DNA from: Deltaproteobacteria bacterium
GTDB taxonomy: Bacteria; Bdellovibrionota; JACOXK01; 2-02-FULL-40-11
Length of the DNA: 12,548 nt
Assembly: GCA_016193165.1 (NCBI GenBank)
Contig: JACPST010000004.1
Location: 1 to 12,548 of the forward strand
Direction: 5' to 3'
Shown here: in pieces, positions 7,061 through 12,548 of the stretch
Numbering within the stretch: the stretch's first letter is position 1
How the letters are laid out: each line of letters starts with the position of its first letter
Position numbers and translations under genes: made by a program
The notes under the pieces: model-generated
What the model saw: only the letters and a program-made list of their open reading frames with translations
The model's database searches: none
What the model was told of the DNA's origin: nothing

Positions 7061-8154
7061 TTCATTATCGTCCTTCCAAAATTTATATTGATCCTATTGT
7101 CCAGGACTCTCCAATCACTCAAAATATTTTAAAAACATTTTCAGATGTGCCTTGTGAATATACGTCTGAAAAGCCATCACTTTTGAGTGAGCTGGATCGT
7201 TATTCGGATCCTTTGCTGGAAGGAAAAAAACATCTTTGGGTAACCCAAAACAAAGGAAAGCTTGTTAAAAAGTGCGGGGCATCGACATCTGCTTTACAAA
7301 ATTTAGTGTGTTGTAATTATTTTATTTTAGATTTTTCATTTAATTGCCATTTTGAATGCGTCTATTGTTTTTTACAGGAATATACCAATCTTCCCCTCAT
7401 GGTGGTCTATGCCAATATCGAGGAGATGCTGAGCGCTCTTCAAGGCCTCTTAGATACACTGTCTTCTTCAAATATTCGGATTGGCACAGGGGAGATGGCC
7501 GACAGTCTTGCTCTCGATGAGATCACAGGATTTAGTCGGCATTTGATCCCTTTTTTTGCAAGTCAAAAGAGAGCTTTTTTAGAGCTTAAAACAAAGTCGG
7601 ATCGCATTCAAAATCTTTTAAATAGTGATCCTAAAGGTCAAACAGTGGTTGCGTGGTCATTAAATCCCCCTTCTTATATTCAAAAATATGATTTTAAAAC
7701 AGCTTCATTTGAAGAACGTTTAGAGGCTGCAAAAGAATGTGAGAAGGCAGGCTATAAGATTGCTTTTCATTTGGATCCCCTAATTGCGGAGCCAACCTGG
7801 AAAAAAGATTATGAAGAGCTGGTAGAACAGCTCTTTTCTCGTTTTAATCCTGTTTGGGTGAGTTTAGGAGCGCTTCGGTTTAATGCGAATTTGAGATCGA
7901 TCGCTCAAAAGCGTTTTCCAAATACACCTTTAAAGGCAGGGGAATTTATCTCAGCGCCAGATGGTAAAAAGCGCTATTTTCGTCAGTTTCGAGAAGAGAT
8001 CTATCAAACGGTCTATGGCACTATTGCCAAATACAATCGCCAAACCCCGACTTATCTGTGCATGGAAAATGGAGTCGTTTGGCAAAACAGTATGGGGTGT
8101 GTGCCTTCGAGCGAACAGGCTTTAGAAAAACACATTGTTTCTGCTGTACGATAG
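7057..8154 (+). CDS. Spore photoproduct lyase-like radical SAM protein
   Basis: A 365-residue radical SAM enzyme of the SplB (SPL) family. The cluster motif C-x3-C-x2-C is at Cys97, Cys101 and Cys104 inside CHFECVYCFLQEY. The flanking segments CNYFILDFSFNC before it and VVYANIEEML after it are typical of SPL homologues. True SPL repairs the UV thymine dimer of spores and uses a catalytic cysteine about 43 residues after the cluster as hydrogen donor. Here that region reads IGTGEMADSL (142-151) with no cysteine. Of the two tyrosines near the cluster in SPL, Tyr103 is kept and the second is Phe105. It is therefore probably a homologue with another or altered reaction, possibly on DNA given its ParB-like partner. 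It starts inside the stop of that gene (ATGA overlap). No transposon or phage signs are seen. Confidence 0.88.
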   Translation: MIHYRPSKIYIDPIVQDSPITQNILKTFSDVPCEYTSEKPSLLSELDRYSDPLLEGKKHLWVTQNKGKLVKKCGASTSALQNLVCCNYFILDFSFNCHFECVYCFLQEYTNLPLMVVYANIEEMLSALQGLLDTLSSSNIRIGTGEMADSLALDEITGFSRHLIPFFASQKRAFLELKTKSDRIQNLLNSDPKGQTVVAWSLNPPSYIQKYDFKTASFEERLEAAKECEKAGYKIAFHLDPLIAEPTWKKDYEELVEQLFSRFNPVWVSLGALRFNANLRSIAQKRFPNTPLKAGEFISAPDGKKRYFRQFREEIYQTVYGTIAKYNRQTPTYLCMENGVVWQNSMGCVPSSEQALEKHIVSAVR

Positions 8155-8175
8155 GTCAAGGGCTTACTCATTAGG

Positions 8176-8397
8176 TTATTTCTTTTTGGAGGTCTTTTCT
8201 TTTTCCGAAGACTCTTGTTCTTCTTCTGGAAGGTTATCAGGGTTGACTTTTTCTCCGGGGATTTTAAATTTTTCGCTGGCCCAGTCGCCTAAATCAATCG
8301 TTCGGCAGCGTTCGGAGCAAAAGGGGCGATAGGGATTTTCTTCCCAAATCACTTTTTTGGAACACGCGGGGCAGAGAACAATCGTTTTTTTGGCCAT
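8176..8397 (-). CDS. yacG: DNA gyrase inhibitor YacG-like zinc protein
   Basis: A 73-residue zinc-ribbon protein. YacG in E. coli binds GyrB and blocks DNA binding by gyrase. The family signature is clear: CPAC at 9-12, RPFCSERC at 24-31 (zinc ligands Cys9, Cys12, Cys27, Cys31) and then [15 protein letters not shown] (35-49). The C-terminal tail (about 53-73) is rich in Glu, Ser and Lys and looks disordered. The ATG at 8397 starts the conserved part. Longer in-frame starts (for example ATG at 8415) would add residues unlike the family. No Shine-Dalgarno sequence is present before 8397, and a TATACT box ends about 5 bases upstream. The gene converges on the SPL-like gene with 21 bases between stops and diverges from the exported-protein gene. 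Confidence 0.92.
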   Translation of the reverse strand: MAKKTIVLCPACSKKVIWEENPYRPFCSERCRTIDLGDWASEKFKIPGEKVNPDNLPEEEQESSEKEKTSKKK

Positions 8398-8402
8398 CGC
8401 AA

Positions 8403-8408
8403 AGTATA
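8403..8408 (-). promoter_or_regulatory. Putative -10 box of yacG, leaderless start
   Basis: TATACT on the minus strand (8408-8403, 5/6 match) is followed by only 5 bases before the ATG at 8397, so transcription would begin at or next to the first base of the start codon. No good -35 lies at 16-18 bases; TTGGCG is 13 bases away and TTGGCA farther, so the assignment is weak. Confidence 0.28.
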
Positions 8409-8438
8409 GTATCATTTCTAACGCCAATTTTCCATAGA

Positions 8439-8467
8439 TTGCCAAATCAATCTTTCTGAGGTATAAA
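8439..8467 (+). promoter_or_regulatory. sigma70-type promoter of the exported-protein gene
   Basis: TTGCCA (8439-8444) and TATAAA (8462-8467) are separated by exactly 17 bases; each matches consensus at 5 of 6. The predicted start is near 8474, about 4 bases before the ATG at 8478, so the leader is almost absent. A GAGG at 8458-8461 would lie upstream of the transcription start and could not serve as a ribosome site. Confidence 0.6.
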
Positions 8468-8477
8468 CAATCCCTTC

Positions 8478-9284
8478 ATGTTTAAAAAAATCTTTGTTGT
8501 CTTAAGTCTTTTTGTAAGTTTTTCGTTTTTTGCTCAGGAAGATCCTCAAGTTTTTGTGGTCGTGGGCTATGGCGCAAAATATGAAGTCCAAAATCCAGAA
8601 TTTTTGGATTCCGAGGATTCTCAAAAACGCCAGGAAGCTCAAGAAAAGGTGATTGAGAGCGTATTAGAAAAACTAAGAGATATTGATGGTGTATTGATTG
8701 ACTGGGAAGTGCAAAATCAGTTTTATGCCTCTAGTCCTCTTTCAGATCGAAAGGTGGTACCACATTTTGTTTTTATTTCTGATCGCGAAGCTCATTTTAC
8801 GATTCGTCCCATGATTTGGGTGGGGCAGAAAAGTCGTTTACCCCAGGCGCTTCAGAGTCTCAATGGCAAAGAAGTGTCTGGAGGAAAATTTAAGGTGGAA
8901 GAAATTAAAGATGCCTCTTATGGGCTTAAAGTTATTTTTGGTTTTTATAATAAGGATAAAAAAGAGTTGGAACCTCTTTGGACGCCCAAAATATCTATGA
9001 ATGCAGTTTCTACTTTAGACTTAGCTTTTGAGGGGCAAAAGAGCAGCTTCAAGGAGCTCTTGGCTTCTTACCAGAAGAGGCCGGAATATAAGCTCAATGT
9101 GCGGCAGTTGGTTCAGCTGATGTGTGTTTATTTTACTCTGGTTGATGCTTCGTGGTTAGAAGAAGGATTTATTCCTGAAGAGCAGCGTATCCCTCAACCT
9201 TCTGCTTTGCCTGAAGGAAAGAACCTGATAGTCCTTGGAGTTCTTCAAGAAGCTGGAGAGCTGTATCAGTTTTTAAGACGATAA
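8478..9284 (+). CDS. Exported protein of unknown function
   Basis: I do not recognise this 268-residue protein. It begins with a clear Sec signal peptide: MFKK, a hydrophobic core (about 5-18) and a likely cleavage near FFAQ (17-20), with no lipobox cysteine. This supports both the start and a location outside the cytoplasm. Residues 24-30 form a beta strand leading to GYGAKYEV. A charged helical stretch follows (about 45-70, EDSQKRQEAQEKVIESVLEKL). The rest looks like mixed alpha/beta, with IRPMIWVGQKSRLP (109-122) as a distinctive segment and no obvious catalytic motif or repeat. Only one cysteine is present, near residue 216. MarC follows after 5 bases and the 74-residue protein after that, so the three are probably one transcript from the promoter at 8439. 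Confidence 0.85.
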   Translation: MFKKIFVVLSLFVSFSFFAQEDPQVFVVVGYGAKYEVQNPEFLDSEDSQKRQEAQEKVIESVLEKLRDIDGVLIDWEVQNQFYASSPLSDRKVVPHFVFISDREAHFTIRPMIWVGQKSRLPQALQSLNGKEVSGGKFKVEEIKDASYGLKVIFGFYNKDKKELEPLWTPKISMNAVSTLDLAFEGQKSSFKELLASYQKRPEYKLNVRQLVQLMCVYFTLVDASWLEEGFIPEEQRIPQPSALPEGKNLIVLGVLQEAGELYQFLRR

Positions 9285-9289
9285 TTTTT

Positions 9290-9943
9290 ATGGAACTCAT
9301 TCCGCTTATTCATCTTTTTATACGAGCCTTTGCAGGGGTGTTTGTGATTTTAGATCCCTTTGGAGCCTCTTCGCATTTTTTAGCTTTGACATCTCAACAT
9401 CCCTCATCTACAAAAAAAGCCATTGCTAAAAAAGCCTGCATCGTGGCTTTCGGTGTGTTGATCTTTTTTAGTCTCGCAGGGGGAGCACTTTTTCAATATT
9501 TTGGATTAACCTTGGCCGCGTTAAAAATTGCAGGCGGTATTTTACTCTTTACTATTGCGTTGGGCATGCTTTATGGAAAGCGTACCGGTGCTAAGACGAC
9601 GCCAGAAGAAGAAAAAGAACATAGTGAACTCGAAGATATTACCGTGATTCCTATGGCCATTCCCATTTTAAGCGGGCCGGGGGCGATTACAACCGTGATG
9701 GTTTTAGCAGGGGAAGCGCAAACTCCCATGAAGCTCATAATGGTACTTTTGGCAATTTTAGTTTCTGTGATTATTTGTTATCTGGTTTTGGCCAATTCAG
9801 TAGTGATTTTAAATCTTTTAAAGATGACAGGGATTAAAATTCTAACACGGATTATGGGGCTTATTATGTCTGTGATTGCGGTTCAATTTGTAATTAATGG
9901 AGTTGCGGATGTATTGCCACTTCTTGTTAAAAAATTAAGCTAA
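9290..9943 (+). CDS. MarC-family integral membrane protein
   Basis: A 217-residue inner-membrane protein of the MarC (UPF0056) family, the usual length. About six hydrophobic segments are visible (about 8-24, 48-66, 73-95, 119-140, 148-168, 188-208). Family landmarks are LDPFG (21-25), IAGGILLFTIALGML (80-94), IPMAIPILSGPGAITT (120-135) and RIMGLIMSVIAVQF (187-200). The acidic loop (about 100-117) lies between segments three and four. The function of the family is not established: E. coli MarC was once linked to multidrug resistance but later work did not support this, and a transporter role is only presumed. It starts 5 bases after the stop of the exported-protein gene without a good ribosome site, which suggests coupling. 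Confidence 0.94.
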   Translation: MELIPLIHLFIRAFAGVFVILDPFGASSHFLALTSQHPSSTKKAIAKKACIVAFGVLIFFSLAGGALFQYFGLTLAALKIAGGILLFTIALGMLYGKRTGAKTTPEEEKEHSELEDITVIPMAIPILSGPGAITTVMVLAGEAQTPMKLIMVLLAILVSVIICYLVLANSVVILNLLKMTGIKILTRIMGLIMSVIAVQFVINGVADVLPLLVKKLS

Positions 9944-9956
9944 TAAGGGAAGGGAT

Positions 9957-10181
9957 ATGAAATCCATATTTAAAATGATTGATCTTATTGAAAAAGCCAT
10001 GGCGGCTCAAAAAGAGGTAATCGTCATTGATAAAAGTGGTAAATTTCATCGAGGCAATCTCTACGATCATTATGTGAGGCTTTCGGCTGATAAATTGCGA
10101 GGGAAAGTTAAGCTTCGTTTGGCGCAAGATCAACGTGAAATTGAAGTTGATGTCAATGACATCCTCGATATCCAACTTTAG
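9957..10181 (+). CDS. Small protein of unknown function (74 aa)
   Basis: A 74-residue basic/acidic protein with a strong ribosome site (AAGGGAAGGG ending 3 bases before the ATG), so it is very likely expressed. The first 18 residues form a helix (IDLIEKAMAAQKE). The rest alternates in a way that suggests a small beta barrel: EVIVIDKSGKFHRGNL, then a positively charged strand (KLRGKVKLRL, about 46-55) and a closing EVDVNDILDIQL (63-74). This pattern, with a Gly after an aromatic/basic pair and a terminal D-I-L-x-I, recalls Sm-like or YolD-like folds, but I cannot assign it. It follows MarC after 13 bases, and its last 4 bases overlap the convergent AsmA gene. Confidence 0.75.
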   Translation: MKSIFKMIDLIEKAMAAQKEVIVIDKSGKFHRGNLYDHYVRLSADKLRGKVKLRLAQDQREIEVDVNDILDIQL

Positions 10182-12548
10182 GGAGTTGAATCTTCTTCCT
10201 GGCTTTCTCCCCCGCTTCCTAAAATATCTTCAATTAAATTTCCACTATTGGGTTCTGTGTCATCCTGAGTTCCCCGATCGGAGTCGGGGACAGGCTCCGC
10301 CGAAGGATCTTTCTCTTCTTCTTTTTCTTCAGGCGGGGCGGTTTTTCCTTTGGGAGTTAGAATTTGTTCAAAGATGTCTGTAACGCTATTTTGAAGAAGT
10401 CTTCCAGCATCAACTGAAGCTTGAGGTTTAGAGACGGTCCCTCCAACCGTAAAAGGAATTTGTTTTCGAAGGTCTTCTGTTCTGGATAAATAATAACTTC
10501 CTTTATAATCTAAGCTTCCATCCATGGCGGTTGCAAACCCAAACGTACCTTGGCATTTTAAAAGGTGATTTTGTCCTTTGAGTAAAATATCAGGGGTAAT
10601 CAGTTTTTGATCTTTGATAATGAGCGTAGATTGTAGAAATTCAAAGTCGTCGCTTATATTAAAACCGGGAGCAATTTTACTCAATACAGGAATGCCAGCC
10701 AAGGCTTCGGAGAGATTAAAAACTTTAAAATAACCTTTTTTGACCATGGCTTTTCCATTTCCTGCGATGGTGCGTTTAATTTTTTCTCCTGCTAGGCCCG
10801 ATAAAGAGAGTTTGAGATTTGCTTCTAATGTGCCGGTGAGTTTTTCAGAAAGTTTTGATTTTTGAGAAGCAAAAAACTTTTCTAAGTTAAATCCTTGTAG
10901 AGATGTTTCAATCTGAGTGAGAGGATCTTTTTTGTTAAAATCAATATGTGTAGAGGCTTTAAATTTTCCATCATAGAGGTCAAACTTTAAAGGATCAATC
11001 TTTAAGTGTTTATTTTTATAGGAAAGAGGGGCTTCTAGATTCCAGAATTTATAGGTTTTATAAGAAGCTTTGATTACTTTCAGTTGTCCATTAACAACAA
11101 GTCTTTTAAAAAGAGGATTTTCAGGAGCAGAAGGTTCAGCGGATTTTACGGTTTTTGGTTTTTCAGTAGGTTTTTCCTTGTTTTCAGATTCTGGTTTGGC
11201 AGGAGGATTGTAGTTAATTTCTGTAGAGGTGACATTAAATCCAAGGGTAATGGGATCTTTCGATTCAGAAAAAATTCCTTTAATATCAGCTTCCATCCGT
11301 GCATTTCCAGAAAGTCCGTTGTCTTTTAGCGGAGGTAAAAATTCTGTAAGATCTTGAAAGGAGAGCGGGGAAGTGATGAGGTGTAAATCATAGTTTGGTT
11401 TTTGAGATAGGTGAGTGGCTTGTCCTGTAAGATCAAAAGTAAGGTCCTTTAGAGTAAATTTTGATTTTTCAATGGCAAGGCTATCTTCTTTAGATTGAAT
11501 TTTAAGTTCCAGCTGAAGAGGGATTTTGCTTTCTTTGTTGAATATTTTTGGAAGGATAATTTTTGTTTCTGTAAAATTAATACTTCCCTCAGCGTTTAAT
11601 TTTTTTATTTTTTTATGGGTATATTCTAAATCGCTTTTTAAATTGATTAAAAAAGGCCCTTGCATTTGAAATTTTTTAGTCTCAAAAAGTTTTTCTGGGA
11701 TTTCTCCGGTAACTTGATTCAAGTTTAAAGCCCCAGACACAGAAAAATCTTTGGGACTTTTTGTTGGGAAGGAGAGCTTTAGATTTTTAAGCTCGGCCTC
11801 TCCATTAAATTTATTGTGAATCATTGGAAAAAATTGATTCCATTCGGATAAAGAAAAGGGATCTGTGCTAATCGTAAATTGACAGATGCGATCTTCAGAA
11901 GAAAAAGGAGAGATCGTGCCTTGAAGTGCTGTGGCAAAGTTGTGAAAAATAAAAGTGAGCTTTGAAATGGAAAAAACGTCTTTTTTAAGGTCGGCCTTTA
12001 AATCTAGGACGCATTTTACATTTTGAGGCTTTGAAAATTGTTTTTCAAATTGAATTGTTGTGGGGGTTAAATCAGCATGGGCAGAAAGCTCAAGAGCGAG
12101 TAGTTTTTTTTGAGAAATTTCAAAAGAAGCTTCTGTTGAAACCTTCATGGGGCCGGCCAGCAGCCAAGGGTTGTCTTTTAATAGTTTGGGAGTTAGCTCT
12201 AAGGTTCCTTCCTGAGCTAAGAATTTCCCTGAAATATTGAGCTGAGAAGGATCTAGGGGATTTCCTTTCACAGTTAAGGTGGGTAAAGATATGTTGCCTT
12301 TAAAATGAACAGGCAAGGAGACAAGGTAAGGTTTTAAAATGTCTGAGGCAAAGGTATTGGTTGAAAGATGAAGATCTATGGAAGGCTGGGGGTCTAATTT
12401 GGCTTGGCCGTCTAGTTTTAAGAGCATGGCATCATATTGAAGTTCAGTATTTTTAAAATCTAGGGAGATGTTTTTTGTATCCTTGATTTGAAATTGAAGG
12501 GTGCCCCCTAAGCTTCCTTGTTTTGGAAGGGGTACTTTTTTACTTTCC
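10178..12548 (-). CDS. AsmA-family envelope protein (5' end missing)
   Basis: The C-terminal 789 residues of a large AsmA-family protein; the frame is open through the right edge, so an ATG at 12427 is internal. AsmA/TamB-like proteins are inner-membrane anchored, project into the periplasm and are tied to outer-membrane homeostasis and lipid transfer. The visible part is made of repeated beta-rich segments such as LNISGKFLAQEGTLEL, LQGTISPF and VNGQLKVIKASYKTYKF. It ends in a typical AsmA C-terminal domain: GNGKAMVKKGYFKVFNLSEA, then LLKCQGTFGFATAMDGSLDY and PFTVGGTVSKPQASVDAG. A Pro/Lys/Glu-rich linker (encoded at about 11120-11215) interrupts the middle. The last about 55 residues are acidic and disordered, and 17 of them are encoded by the palindromic repeat at 10259-10309. 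The 3' end overlaps the 74-residue gene by 4 bases. Confidence 0.88.
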   Translation of the reverse strand, partial: ESKKVPLPKQGSLGGTLQFQIKDTKNISLDFKNTELQYDAMLLKLDGQAKLDPQPSIDLHLSTNTFASDILKPYLVSLPVHFKGNISLPTLTVKGNPLDPSQLNISGKFLAQEGTLELTPKLLKDNPWLLAGPMKVSTEASFEISQKKLLALELSAHADLTPTTIQFEKQFSKPQNVKCVLDLKADLKKDVFSISKLTFIFHNFATALQGTISPFSSEDRICQFTISTDPFSLSEWNQFFPMIHNKFNGEAELKNLKLSFPTKSPKDFSVSGALNLNQVTGEIPEKLFETKKFQMQGPFLINLKSDLEYTHKKIKKLNAEGSINFTETKIILPKIFNKESKIPLQLELKIQSKEDSLAIEKSKFTLKDLTFDLTGQATHLSQKPNYDLHLITSPLSFQDLTEFLPPLKDNGLSGNARMEADIKGIFSESKDPITLGFNVTSTEINYNPPAKPESENKEKPTEKPKTVKSAEPSAPENPLFKRLVVNGQLKVIKASYKTYKFWNLEAPLSYKNKHLKIDPLKFDLYDGKFKASTHIDFNKKDPLTQIETSLQGFNLEKFFASQKSKLSEKLTGTLEANLKLSLSGLAGEKIKRTIAGNGKAMVKKGYFKVFNLSEALAGIPVLSKIAPGFNISDDFEFLQSTLIIKDQKLITPDILLKGQNHLLKCQGTFGFATAMDGSLDYKGSYYLSRTEDLRKQIPFTVGGTVSKPQASVDAGRLLQNSVTDIFEQILTPKGKTAPPEEKEEEKDPSAEPVPDSDRGTQDDTEPNSGNLIEDILGSGGESQEEDSTP
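10259..10309. repeat. Palindromic GC-rich dispersed-type repeat inside the AsmA gene
   Basis: This 51-bp segment is far richer in GC than its surroundings. Its outer ends are inverted (ATCCT 10262-10266 with AGGAT 10304-10308). It contains an inner 7-bp stem, TCCCCGA (10271-10277) with TCGGGGA (10284-10290), and an alternative pairing of CGGAG (10279-10283) with CTCCG (10295-10299). The ends (CATCCTGAG and CGAAGGATC) resemble short palindromic repeats that I recall being common between genes in many environmental bacterial genomes. It adds exactly 17 codons to the AsmA tail and keeps the frame. Only one copy is in this window, so repeat status rests on structure and recollection. Confidence 0.6.

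Noticed and set aside
8135..8332. 65-codon plus-strand frame over yacG
   Set aside because: It is antisense to the well-conserved YacG zinc motifs and overlaps the end of the SPL-like gene; it is a shadow frame.
1..12548. CRISPR array, tRNA/rRNA genes, insertion sequence, phage or defence cassette
   Set aside because: No regularly spaced direct repeats, no cloverleaf-like conserved RNA sequence, and no transposase, integrase or known defence protein was seen on either strand.

Overview
The window is about 12.5 kb of densely packed chromosomal DNA, AT-rich by eye, with almost no non-coding space. It suggests a Gram-negative, probably motile bacterium. The supporting genes are an AsmA-family envelope protein, YacG, MarC, a sigma54 activator with an intact GAFTGA loop, and a sigma28 (FliA/WhiG-type) factor. 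Overall it looks proteobacterial of the former Deltaproteobacteria grade or a neighbouring lineage; that placement is an inference from gene content only.

Left part (1-5336, all +): the end of a PAS-containing sensor histidine kinase is followed by an NtrC-type response regulator (1089-2489). A well-formed sigma54 (-24/-12) promoter at 2565-2580 then precedes a tight unit of three genes: the sigma28-type factor (2609-3370), a stand-alone HD-GYP phosphodiesterase (3374-4081) and the ribosome-associated GTPase HflX (4032-5336). The simplest reading is a local circuit: kinase and regulator activate sigma54 polymerase at this promoter, which makes sigma28, a c-di-GMP hydrolase and HflX. No flagellar structural gene is visible, so the link to motility rests on family knowledge.

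Middle part (5328-8397): a membrane methyltransferase of the isoprenylcysteine carboxyl methyltransferase type (-) overlaps the end of hflX. Divergent from it is a translationally coupled pair (4-nt overlap): a diverged ParB-like protein and a spore-photoproduct-lyase-like radical SAM protein that lacks the catalytic cysteine of true SPL. yacG (-) converges on this pair.

Right part (8478-12548): a divergently transcribed unit holds an unknown exported protein, a MarC-family membrane protein and a 74-residue protein of unknown function. It runs into the convergent 3' end of a large AsmA-family gene (-) that continues past the right edge. The acidic C-terminal tail of that AsmA protein contains a GC-rich, highly palindromic 51-bp segment that looks like a dispersed intergenic repeat captured in frame.

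The window holds no tRNA, rRNA, CRISPR array, transposase or phage gene that I can recognise. The most unusual observations are the ParB-like/SPL-like pair, the sigma54-to-sigma28 circuit, the palindromic repeat inside the AsmA gene, and several promoters whose -10 box lies so close to the start codon that the mRNA would be leaderless or nearly so. I see no clearly new multi-gene system beyond these.
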